Shown in pieces: positions 34,850 to 41,940 of a stretch of 64,000 nucleotides of DNA. Source of the stretch: Flavobacterium sp. N502540 (GTDB taxonomy: Bacteria > Bacteroidota > Bacteroidia > Flavobacteriales > Flavobacteriaceae); assembly GCF_025947365.1 (NCBI RefSeq), contig NZ_CP110012.1, forward strand, positions 3,348,001-3,412,000, written 5' to 3'. Under the pieces are notes generated by a model that saw only the letters and a list, made by a program, of their open reading frames with translations, had not been told where the DNA came from and searched no databases. Both the position numbers and the translations under genes were made by a program. Position 1 is the first letter of the stretch. Each line of letters starts with the position of its first letter.

Positions 34850-35986
34850 TTATAAACCACTTTGTTCTTTTAAATCATTGTACAGAGCACTTTGACCAAT
34901 TCCTCCAGGGACATATTTTTGTCGATTAAAATCTTCTTCCTCTAAAGTAATTAAATCAAAAATACTTTTAAATTCTTCTTTTGTAATTATTTCGTTTGGC
35001 TTATTAAAACTCAAATATGCAAGTTTAAAGAACCTCATTAATGCTATAAAACCTGTTGATTTATTTAGAATATTGTTGTTTGCCACTTCATTCCATGCAG
35101 TGGGCCATTTGTGTTGTACTGCCCAAAAGTAATTCCACAATATTTGTGCAATTTTTATATCTGATTCATCGTCAATAAATATATTTCGCAAAAAAAGCCT
35201 TTCAGCATCTTTTGAATCTACATAGTCAAGTTTTGCATTTTTTTTATTTTTGTTGCGTCTATAAAAGTCACGATCTAGTTGTTTATCTTTAGTTATATAT
35301 TTTAGTAAAGATTCGACAAATGTGGATTGCGTAATTGTTTCAGAACTAGAATCAGCATTGCCTAATATTTTAATTTTATTATAGAAAGGACTGTTTTCTT
35401 TATTGTTTAGTGCTCTTGCAATGTTATGTCCTGTTTTCTGAGGACTCCTTGATTCAGCAAAAGCAAAGAGATCAGTTACTAGCGAGCCACTTACATTTCT
35501 TTGCTCTTTATTAATAGTTGCAAAAACTATTGCTTGATCTTCAAGTTCCATATCAATGTATATCGTAACAATAAGTTCAAAAGTTCCTCTTTGATTATTA
35601 TAGTACTCAAACCCTGCTATTCGATGCTGACCATCAAGAACTTTTGCTATGTCATCCTTATATAAGATCCTTAATATTCCTTCGCTTTCAATATATTGAG
35701 CGTTTTCGGAAGAAATAGATAGAATTATACTATTTGGAAATGTAGCATCGACTAAATTTACATATTTACCAATTTCATTTTTTGCTCTTTTAGTATCTAA
35801 TTTTCTTTGTATGCCAATATAATCTTCAATTTCACGGTTTCCAGAATCCTCTATTAAACGTCTTACATCTGCATAAGTTATTTTTTCAAGATCTTCACTG
35901 TCAATTACACCAATAAACATTGGTCCAATAGGTTGCGTTGCTTTAATGCATTTAACGTCTATATATTGTTTATCAATTGTGCTCAT
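34850..35986 (-). CDS. DGQHR domain protein (DndB-like)
   Basis: A 378-residue cytoplasmic protein with the signature AKVLDGQHRIAGFEYY (Asp118-Gly119-Gln120-His121-Arg122), a ParB-like fold landmark. It is followed by EDQAIVFATINKEQRNVSGSLVTDLFAFAE, also conserved in the family. DndB/DptB proteins with this motif regulate DNA phosphorothioation systems; other DGQHR proteins occur in mobile and defence islands. No dndCDE genes lie nearby, so it is not a canonical Dnd locus. It starts 7 bp after the stop codon of the membrane-protein gene, as part of a tight methylase-membrane protein-DGQHR operon. Confidence 0.82.
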   Translation of the reverse strand: MSTIDKQYIDVKCIKATQPIGPMFIGVIDSEDLEKITYADVRRLIEDSGNREIEDYIGIQRKLDTKRAKNEIGKYVNLVDATFPNSIILSISSENAQYIESEGILRILYKDDIAKVLDGQHRIAGFEYYNNQRGTFELIVTIYIDMELEDQAIVFATINKEQRNVSGSLVTDLFAFAESRSPQKTGHNIARALNNKENSPFYNKIKILGNADSSSETITQSTFVESLLKYITKDKQLDRDFYRRNKNKKNAKLDYVDSKDAERLFLRNIFIDDESDIKIAQILWNYFWAVQHKWPTAWNEVANNNILNKSTGFIALMRFFKLAYLSFNKPNEIITKEEFKSIFDLITLEEEDFNRQKYVPGGIGQSALYNDLKEQSGL

Positions 35987-35993
35987 TTTTTTT

Positions 35994-36446
35994 TCAGTTT
36001 AAACCTTGTTGTATAGTATTCTGTTCGTCATTTCTGTAGTCTCTTACATCAATTGGATTTGAATTTTTATTGCTTAATACTTGTGCAAAGTAAAAAATTA
36101 AAATAGAAATTATAATTGAAGAAATTGAGCAATATTTTATAACTTCTAAATTTGGTGTTTTTACATTTAAAGAAACTGTATATGCAATTGAAGAAAGTAA
36201 AATTATAACTAGTGGAAAAAGTCCTCTTTTTTCCTTTGTGGAATGATAGACTAAGAAAGCTGAACCCGAAAAGGAAACTCCATAAAGAAAAAATTCGCCA
36301 GATTTATAAAAATCGCTAAATACTTTTGAAGAATCTTTGTCAAAAACTATAGAGAAATACCCGAATATTGTAGGTAAAACAGTAAGTATTAAAATAATAA
36401 GGGTTTCCCAAAATGCTGAAATATAAATTTTTTTATTTTGTTGCAT
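35994..36446 (-). CDS. Four-helix membrane protein of the methylase operon
   Basis: A 150-residue protein with predicted helices at about 10-33, 48-65, 74-92 and 100-120. A short charged linker and C-terminal tail are rich in Asn, Gln and Asp. No family was recognised. Its start codon lies inside the 3' end of the methylase gene (14-bp overlap), and the DGQHR gene starts 7 bp after its stop. Such coupling suggests that the three proteins act together. A membrane effector role is possible but unproven. Confidence 0.65.
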   Translation of the reverse strand: MQQNKKIYISAFWETLIILILTVLPTIFGYFSIVFDKDSSKVFSDFYKSGEFFLYGVSFSGSAFLVYHSTKEKRGLFPLVIILLSSIAYTVSLNVKTPNLEVIKYCSISSIIISILIFYFAQVLSNKNSNPIDVRDYRNDEQNTIQQGLN

Positions 36447-37251
36447 TGCTTATAATTATTTCGTTATAATTTGTTCTTTTTGCTCCAGTTCCGCCTATAT
36501 TACTTGCTCTAGCTAGAATTTTTTTATTTCCGGTTTGATAAAGTTCATCAATACTTTTATGTGATGCATTAGTAAGTATAAAATGAGTTTTTTTTTGTTC
36601 TAATACTTTAAGAATTTGGGCTAGTTCAATTTGATTTTTCCATGAAAATAGAGATTGATTATATTGTATAAAACCATTATTTTCGTGTGCAACCGTATAC
36701 GGTGGATCTAAAAAAATAAAATCATTTTCTTTTGTCTCATAACATTTTTTCTTAAAATCAGTTACTGAAAAATATGTTTTTTCAAACAACTCTGATATTT
36801 TTAGAATATTGTCAAATTCGAAAAGGTCTTTTGTTTTTCTATGACCATACGGGACGTTATATTCTCCTTTACTATTAACTCTATAGATACCATTATAAGA
36901 AGTTTTATTAAGATATATAAATTTGGAAGCATTTTCGATTTTATTATCAAATAAAGTCCCTCTAATCTTGTAGTAATATTCTTCTGTGTTTTTGAACTTT
37001 TGCAGTGATTTGATTAATGCATCTGGATTTGATTTAATTATTCTGTAGGTATTTATTAAATCTTGATTTGAATCAGAAAGATAAGACTTATTTTTAATGT
37101 AGTTTTTTGATTTCAAATATAGAAAAATAGCACCACCACCAATAAATGGCTCAAAGTAATTATTAAATTCTGTTGGTAAAAACTCTTCAATATGTTTTGT
37201 TAACCACGTTTTTCCTCCCGCCCACCTTAAAAATGGTTTTATTTTACTCAT
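36433..37251 (-). CDS. Dam/D12-class DNA adenine N6-methyltransferase
   Basis: A 272-residue DNA methyltransferase. The N-terminus KPFLRWAGGKTWL and EPFIGGGAIFLYL (residues 34-46) form the SAM-binding region (motif X and FxGxG). The catalytic motif IV is DPPY (182-185, in FIFLDPPYTVAHE). SYNGIYRVNSKGEYNVPYG lies between them, as in the Dam/DpnM alpha class. It should transfer methyl from SAM to N6 of adenine in a short site that cannot be read from sequence. No restriction endonuclease gene is adjacent. It is the first gene of the three-gene minus-strand operon. Confidence 0.9.
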   Translation of the reverse strand: MSKIKPFLRWAGGKTWLTKHIEEFLPTEFNNYFEPFIGGGAIFLYLKSKNYIKNKSYLSDSNQDLINTYRIIKSNPDALIKSLQKFKNTEEYYYKIRGTLFDNKIENASKFIYLNKTSYNGIYRVNSKGEYNVPYGHRKTKDLFEFDNILKISELFEKTYFSVTDFKKKCYETKENDFIFLDPPYTVAHENNGFIQYNQSLFSWKNQIELAQILKVLEQKKTHFILTNASHKSIDELYQTGNKKILARASNIGGTGAKRTNYNEIIISNATK

Positions 37252-37640
37252 GTATTTTATAAAAAAAATTAAACCTTATAGTTTTTTTGTTGACTTATTA
37301 CATTAAATCGAGTTTGTCGAATTTATTTAAAATAAGATTTATTATTAAAATTACATTTTTAATATCCTAGGGCATTCAAATATAAAAATTAGCATCCAAT
37401 AAATTTAGATGTTTCCAAAACTAACTTTTTTCAATTCAATTACTTTACGGAAAAACGTAATATATTATTAGTTCCATAAATATTCATATTTTATAGTTCT
37501 CGCTTTGAAGTAAAAAAAATAGAAAACAAACATCGTATTAAATTTAAACTCACCACCACGTAAAAACACCTGATTTTTGATAAAAGTAAATTGTTCTAAG
37601 TAACTGATATTACGGAAATCCATAAAAGCTAATCAAAAAC

Positions 37641-37765
37641 ACAGATCCCTAGCCCTGATAGTAGCGGCATCCTTTTTAGGCAAACTAAAACGTCTATAAT
37701 TAAACCATAAACATTCTGCCTAAAAAGATATAGCGGATAGCAGGAACAAGCTCCTAAAAACCATC
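37641..37765. ncRNA. Structured intergenic element, possibly a conserved flavobacterial RNA
   Basis: The + strand reads CTAGCCCTGATAGTAGCGGC, then TTTTTAGGCA (37673-37682) that pairs perfectly with TGCCTAAAAA (37717-37726), then ATATAGCGGATAGCAGGAAC and CTCCT. Outer parts (AGCCCTGATAGTAGCGGC versus GCGGATAGCAGGA..GCT) also show partial pairing. I recall similar elements in many flavobacterial intergenic regions and a conserved RNA class named Flavo-1, but the match is from memory. The orientation of transcription is not known. The rest of the 615-bp region 37252-37866 holds no gene that I can see. Confidence 0.4.
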
Positions 37766-37834
37766 CTAATTCGACTAAATTTCAGCTTTAAAAAACACAA
37801 AAAAACAACACTAGAATTTTCGGTAAAAATTTTG

Positions 37835-37842
37835 TAATTTTG
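37835..37842 (+). promoter_or_regulatory. -7 box of prfA
   Basis: TAATTTTG matches TAnnTTTG and lies 24 bp before the prfA start codon. No clean TTG stands upstream at 17-23 bp. Confidence 0.45.
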
Positions 37843-37866
37843 CCCTCCAATAAAAGGAATTAGAAA

Positions 37867-38943
37867 ATGTTAGATAGACTTCAATATGTAAAGCAGCGTT
37901 TTGATGAGATTTCGGATTTGATTATTCAGCCGGATGTTATTGCTGATCAAAAGCGTTATGTGCAACTCAACCAGGAATATAAAAGTATCAAAGCTTTGGT
38001 TGAAAAAAGAGAAGAATACATTCTTGTTTTAGCGAATATTGACGAAGCAAACGAAATTATTGCTGACGGAAGCGATGCAGATATGGTTGAAATGGCCAAA
38101 ATGCAGCTTGACGAAGCAAAAGAACGCTTGCCGCAACTGGAGGAGGAAATCAAATTTATGTTGATTCCTAAAGATCCTGAAGATGCTAAAAATGTCATGG
38201 TGGAGATTCGCGCCGGAACGGGTGGGGATGAAGCAAGTATTTTTGCAGGGGATTTATTCAGAATGTATACGAAATACTGCGAGTCACAAGGTTGGAGAAC
38301 TTCTGTGGTGGATATGAACGAAGGAACTTCGGGAGGTTTCAAAGAGGTTATTTTTGAAGTTACCGGAGAAGATGTATACGGAACCCTGAAATTTGAAGCT
38401 GGTGTACACCGTGTACAACGTGTTCCGCAAACAGAAACTCAAGGTCGTGTGCATACTTCGGCAGCAACGGTAATGGTTTTGCCGGAAGCGGAAGAGTTTG
38501 ATGTACAAATTGATATGAACGATGTTCGTGTAGATTTCTTCTGTTCGTCAGGACCTGGAGGACAGTCGGTAAATACGACGAAATCGGCAGTACGTTTAAC
38601 GCACATTCCTACGGGATTGGTGGCGCAATGTCAGGATCAGAAATCACAGCATAAAAATAAAGACAAAGCGTTAACGGTTTTACGTTCTCGTTTGTACGAA
38701 ATGGAATTGGCTAAAAAACAAGAGGAAGACGCTACAAAACGTAGTTCTCAGGTAAGTTCGGGTGACCGTTCGGCTAAGATCCGTACGTACAACTACGCAC
38801 AAGGTCGTGTAACCGATCACCGTGTGGGATTAACATTATACGATTTAGGAAACATCATGAATGGTGATATTCAGAAAATTGTTGCCGAGCTTCAGTTGGT
38901 GAATAATATGGAGAAATTGAAGGAAGCGTCGGAGGTTTTTTAA
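37867..38943 (+). CDS. prfA: Peptide chain release factor 1
   Basis: A 358-residue factor that ends translation at UAA and UAG. The tripeptide anticodon region is Pro187-Gln-Thr189 in [17 protein letters not shown], which is the RF1 PxT type rather than the RF2 SPF. GGQ lies at residues 231-233 ([20 protein letters not shown]), where the Gln is normally N5-methylated. N-terminal coiled coil (about 1-100) and C-terminal [29 protein letters not shown] complete the protein. Length matches the family. It is monocistronic, with a strong terminator 113 bp downstream. Confidence 0.97.
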   Translation: MLDRLQYVKQRFDEISDLIIQPDVIADQKRYVQLNQEYKSIKALVEKREEYILVLANIDEANEIIADGSDADMVEMAKMQLDEAKERLPQLEEEIKFMLIPKDPEDAKNVMVEIRAGTGGDEASIFAGDLFRMYTKYCESQGWRTSVVDMNEGTSGGFKEVIFEVTGEDVYGTLKFEAGVHRVQRVPQTETQGRVHTSAATVMVLPEAEEFDVQIDMNDVRVDFFCSSGPGGQSVNTTKSAVRLTHIPTGLVAQCQDQKSQHKNKDKALTVLRSRLYEMELAKKQEEDATKRSSQVSSGDRSAKIRTYNYAQGRVTDHRVGLTLYDLGNIMNGDIQKIVAELQLVNNMEKLKEASEVF

Positions 38944-39000
38944 GTTGCTGAGGTTCTGAGAGTTTAGGCTCAAAGGGGCAGAGGTACAAAGGCTCAAAGG
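38944..39000. repeat. Degenerate 'ggttctgag..caaagg' tract, forward arm
   Basis: It runs from the prfA stop codon with words GCTGAGGTTCTGAG, GGCTCAAAGGGGCAGAGG and ACAAAGGCTCAAAGG. The reverse-complement partner is at 39222-39272, with the prfA terminator between, so the convergent intergenic region is a large imperfect hairpin. Other contents of 38944-39261 were not recognised. Confidence 0.55.
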
Positions 39001-39056
39001 TTTTTTTAAGGGGCTGAGGGTTTAGGCTTAAAGGTTTCTGGAAATAGATATATAAA

Positions 39057-39096
39057 AAAGGAGTGTTTCATTGTTTGAAACACTCCTTTTTTTATT
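39057..39096 (+). terminator. Terminator of prfA
   Basis: An 11-bp stem GGAGTGTTTCA pairs with TGAAACACTCC around TTGTT, with AAAAAA before and TTTTTTT after, so it may work in both directions. Confidence 0.85.
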
Positions 39097-39221
39097 GTTT
39101 ATATGGATTACAGCTTGAAAATTGTTGCTGTAAAATGAAATATTCTTGTAGGATTTAGCTGAAAATTTGCTTTTCCAGTCTCTCAGACCTTTTCATAAAG
39201 AATGCAAACACATCAAAAAAA

Positions 39222-39272
39222 CTTTGCACCTTTGTACCTCTGTCCCTCTGTCCCTTTGTACCTAAGAACTTC
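39222..39272. repeat. Degenerate repeat tract, reverse arm
   Basis: TTTGCACCTTTGTACCTCTG, then TCCCTCTGTCCCTTTGTACC and TAAGAACTTC. These are reverse complements of the words at 38944-39000. The tract overlaps the 3' end of the gene at 39262. Confidence 0.55.
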
Positions 39273-39591
39273 TTGGCTTCGAAACTACATTGGTAACAAA
39301 AAGCTGTAATAATGATCCGAAGATGTTTTTGAAAGTCGAGGTGCTTTTGCCTACTACAAATCTTTTGGCCAGATAACCAATTCCTATACTAATAGCTGAT
39401 TGTGCGAGATCGCTTTTAAATCCGACCGTTTCGTTGATTTCTTCAACAGTGCTTCGAATCAGGTTTAGAGGTTTTAAATGCTCTTTAATGTCATCGATTT
39501 CGTCTTTTATGGCGCACCACTCGGCATTTTGCTGGGTTTCTAAAAGCTGAATTTTCCGGTCTAGTGAATCAAGGGTGTAAATAGTTTCCAT
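39262..39591 (-). CDS. Small protein of the envelope-stress cluster, unknown
   Basis: A 109-residue protein. The first ~60 residues are charged and helical (coiled-coil-like: RKIQLLETQQNAEWCAIKDEIDDIKEHLKP). The C-terminal part holds one amphipathic or hydrophobic stretch (SAISIGIGYLAKRFVVG, FGSLLQLFVTNVV). It starts 11 bp after the stop codon of the holin-like gene and belongs to its operon. The 3' end runs into a degenerate repeat tract, so the final residues may be repeat-derived. Function unknown; membrane association is likely. Confidence 0.7.
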   Translation of the reverse strand: METIYTLDSLDRKIQLLETQQNAEWCAIKDEIDDIKEHLKPLNLIRSTVEEINETVGFKSDLAQSAISIGIGYLAKRFVVGKSTSTFKNIFGSLLQLFVTNVVSKPRSS

Positions 39592-39602
39592 GACAGTCTT
39601 TT

Positions 39603-39995
39603 TTAGTTTTTTGATGGACCTGAATCACAAGGAACTTCTTGTTTCGTTTCTTTTAAAATGCTCGAAACAATCATGTTTCCGATAGGGGTTTTAATAAGCT
39701 TGTGATGCGATTTGTGCAGTACAATGGCAACAATTAAGTAAAACAGGGCCAGTATAAAAAAACCGTAATAGCTTTCTCCAAGTTTTTTTCCGATCCATAA
39801 ACTGATTCCAATATTAAGGAACAGGGTGAAAAATGCAACAACAGCGCCAACTGCGATCCTGGAGGTCAATGTTGATAAAACATCTGCCGATGCTGATACC
39901 GTTTTAAGTTTAATTAATTCTAAACTCGTTTTGGTATAGTTCTCTGCTTTCTCGTAAAGATTTAAGTTCTCGTTTGTTGTTGCATTTGATTCCAT
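39603..39995 (-). CDS. Phage holin-like (Phage_holin_3_6) membrane protein
   Basis: A 130-residue inner-membrane protein with two transmembrane helices, about 47-72 (SRIAVGAVVAFFTLFLNIGISLWIG) and 80-100 (YYGFFILALFYLIVAIVL), preceded by KTSLELIKLKTVSASADVLSTLTS. This matches the holin-superfamily/actinobacterial holin-X-like family common in bacterial stress clusters. It is not evidence of a prophage. It is co-directional with the YtxH gene 36 bp upstream. Confidence 0.8.
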   Translation of the reverse strand: MESNATTNENLNLYEKAENYTKTSLELIKLKTVSASADVLSTLTSRIAVGAVVAFFTLFLNIGISLWIGKKLGESYYGFFILALFYLIVAIVLHKSHHKLIKTPIGNMIVSSILKETKQEVPCDSGPSKN

Positions 39996-40030
39996 AATAA
40001 AGGGGGTGTTTAGGATTTAAATTTCACCTT

Positions 40031-40315
40031 TTAATAGTTCGATTTTACCGCTTTGGCTTCGTCCTTAAGGGTGTTGAAGTCCTCTTTCGCCTGACTGAAT
40101 TTTACCTTTCCCTCTTCGATAATTTCTTTCCCGTTTGACTTAATGGTACTTACAACTCCGTTGAACTTGGTTTTTATATTATCTCCGTAATCTTTAGACT
40201 TGTCTGATATTTTTTTTCTGGTATTTGATCCTTTGTCCGGTGCAAATAAAACTCCTAAAACTGCTCCCGCTGCTGCGGCTCCTAATATTCCTAAAATTGT
40301 GCTACTCGTTTTCAT
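40031..40315 (-). CDS. YtxH domain protein
   Basis: A 94-residue general-stress protein. An N-terminal glycine/alanine-rich helix (STILGILGAAAAGAVLGVLFAPDKGSNTRKKI) is the YtxH signature, followed by a lysine-rich, coiled-coil-like tail. YtxH proteins are induced by envelope and general stress; the molecular role is unknown. It lies between the lmo0937-type and holin-like genes, as in many Flavobacterium genomes. Confidence 0.88.
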   Translation of the reverse strand: MKTSSTILGILGAAAAGAVLGVLFAPDKGSNTRKKISDKSKDYGDNIKTKFNGVVSTIKSNGKEIIEEGKVKFSQAKEDFNTLKDEAKAVKSNY

Positions 40316-40363
40316 AATATTCGATTTAGTAATTAATATATAGTGCTTAATAGTGTTCGTTTA

Positions 40364-40516
40364 TTAAATTTCACGGCCTTTAATGAGCCTCAATAATATG
40401 GCAATAACTGCAATGACCAATAAAATATGAATGATACTTCCGAGGCTGTAAACAAAAAAGCCCAATGCCCAAAGAATGACCAGTACCAACGCGATTGTGT
40501 ATAGTAGATTTGACAT
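40364..40516 (-). CDS. lmo0937-type small membrane protein
   Basis: A 50-residue protein: MSNLLYTIALVLVILWALGF, then VYSLGSIIHILLVIAVIAILL, then RLIKGREI. Two closely spaced hydrophobic helices and the YSLG turn are typical of the lmo0937 family, which accompanies YtxH and holin-like genes. It lies in the stress cluster between the porin and YtxH genes. Function unknown. Confidence 0.85.
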   Translation of the reverse strand: MSNLLYTIALVLVILWALGFFVYSLGSIIHILLVIAVIAILLRLIKGREI

Positions 40517-40550
40517 GATTTTTGTATTTAGGTTTAATTGAATCGTTTTC

Positions 40551-41192
40551 TTAGTTTAACTTATACGAAAGGTATAAACTAAGGTTGCTGTTTTTTGCAT
40601 CCGGAAAAGTGTATGTTGTTCCGGCTACCGTTCTTTCTTTTCCAATAGTAGTTAACCCGTAGTTGTAACGTAATCCGATGCTTATTGGGTCAAAATCGAC
40701 TCCAACACCTGCTGATAAACCGGCGTCAAACTTGTTCAGATCATCGGTGTCAATTTCTTGTTCGAAGTTAAAATCACCTCTGCCGGTTACTTTTGAGCTT
40801 ACCAAATAAGAGGCGTAACCACCGGCATGAACATTAAAGTTTCGGGTGATATTTACTCTAACCAATAAAGGAACTTCGATGTAGTTGAGTCTGAATTTTG
40901 AATCTCCGCTGGCAAAAGCGTTATTGTATTCCAGTTTGGCTCCTTTTGTAGTGAACAGGATTTCAGGCTGAATGGCAATGAAATCAGAGACAGGTAAAGT
41001 GGCGTAAAGACCGGCATTGAAACCGTATAATATGTTTTCGTCATTGGCATCACTAGAGTACAAATTCGACATGTTGAACCCTCCTTTGATTCCATACTCG
41101 GGATTCGCATTAGTGTTCTGAGCATGCAGCATTCCAAACGATGCTGTTAAGAAAAGGGTTAAGGCGCATAAAAAATTTGGGTACATTTTCAT
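40551..41192 (-). CDS. PorT-family outer-membrane beta-barrel protein
   Basis: A 213-residue outer-membrane protein with a signal peptide (about residues 1-24, MLHAQ). The barrel starts EYGIKGGFNMSNLYSSD, followed by GFNAGLYATLPVSDFIAIQPEILFTTKGAK and RLNYIEVPLLVRVNI. It ends in strands NYGLTTIG and SNLSLYLSYKLN. These are the features of the outer-membrane beta-barrel family (OMP_b-brl_2, PorT-like), common in Bacteroidota. It probably serves envelope integrity. It is in the same direction as the DUF4142 gene 38 bp upstream. Confidence 0.88.
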   Translation of the reverse strand: MKMYPNFLCALTLFLTASFGMLHAQNTNANPEYGIKGGFNMSNLYSSDANDENILYGFNAGLYATLPVSDFIAIQPEILFTTKGAKLEYNNAFASGDSKFRLNYIEVPLLVRVNITRNFNVHAGGYASYLVSSKVTGRGDFNFEQEIDTDDLNKFDAGLSAGVGVDFDPISIGLRYNYGLTTIGKERTVAGTTYTFPDAKNSNLSLYLSYKLN

Positions 41193-41230
41193 AGTTAGAT
41201 AGTTTAGTTAATAATAGCGTATATAGGCGT

Positions 41231-41797
41231 TTAGATTACTATTCTTGATTTTTGAATTTCTCTGACAAACTCATATTGTTTTGGCAGGTATTGCAGTACC
41301 ATTTCTAAAATAATCTGATCGTTCGTTTCCTTTGAAATCGATTCAAGCAATCTGATCTGTTCTTCTAAAGAGGCATTCATAGAATCGAGATAAGCCGCAT
41401 TGAAATTGGTTTCGTTGGCATCGATTAAATCGTATAAATCCCGCTTATGGGTGGCATTGATTTCGGTAATAATGATCAACTTTTTATTGGCCAGAGTTGT
41501 GATCTCCTGTAGCAGCTGATTTTGATTGATTTCGATTTGTTTGCTTACTTCCAGTATGTTGTTGTCAGAACTTTTTTGTTGTGCAATTTGACTTTTAGAA
41601 ATAATGGTTTGACTTGCATTTGCCGCTGCGATAAAAAAAAAGGCTTCAATTTCTTCTTTTTCATTCTTGGTAAAAGCTTCATTTTTTAAAGAAGTTGCTA
41701 CTGGATAGTTTTTTTTACAGGAGGAAACAAAAACTATTACACACAATAGGAATATTGTTCTTAAAAAAAATGCTTTTACTCGGGGAATTGCTTTCAT
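41231..41797 (-). CDS. DUF4142 lipoprotein
   Basis: A 188-residue lipoprotein with lipobox VSSC (Cys27). The helical DUF4142 (ferritin-like-fold) domain has FFFIAAANASQTIISKSQIAQQKSSDNNILEVSKQIEINQNQLLQEI and a C-terminal EMVLQYLPKQYEFVREI. Family members are often in stress-linked clusters, and no catalytic role is established. It lies between the histidine-kinase and porin genes. Confidence 0.82.
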   Translation of the reverse strand: MKAIPRVKAFFLRTIFLLCVIVFVSSCKKNYPVATSLKNEAFTKNEKEEIEAFFFIAAANASQTIISKSQIAQQKSSDNNILEVSKQIEINQNQLLQEITTLANKKLIIITEINATHKRDLYDLIDANETNFNAAYLDSMNASLEEQIRLLESISKETNDQIILEMVLQYLPKQYEFVREIQKSRIVI

Positions 41798-41940
41798 TAT
41801 TACTTCATAAAGTATTACTTTACAAAGATGGCGACGAATGGAGGTTTTTGCTTTACACCAAAAAAAAGAAACGTTATATAATTCCCATAAAAGATTTATA
41901 CAACGTTTGTTATGTGGTTTTTAAGGATTTTTTTGAGGGG

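Noticed and set aside
34850..35986. DGQHR gene as a canonical Dnd phosphorothioation locus
   Set aside because: No dndC, dndD or dndE-like genes occur in the window. The DndB-like protein here is paired with a methylase and a membrane protein.
39603..39995. Holin-like gene as part of a prophage
   Set aside because: No phage structural, integrase or lysis genes nearby; the gene is a normal member of a stress cluster.
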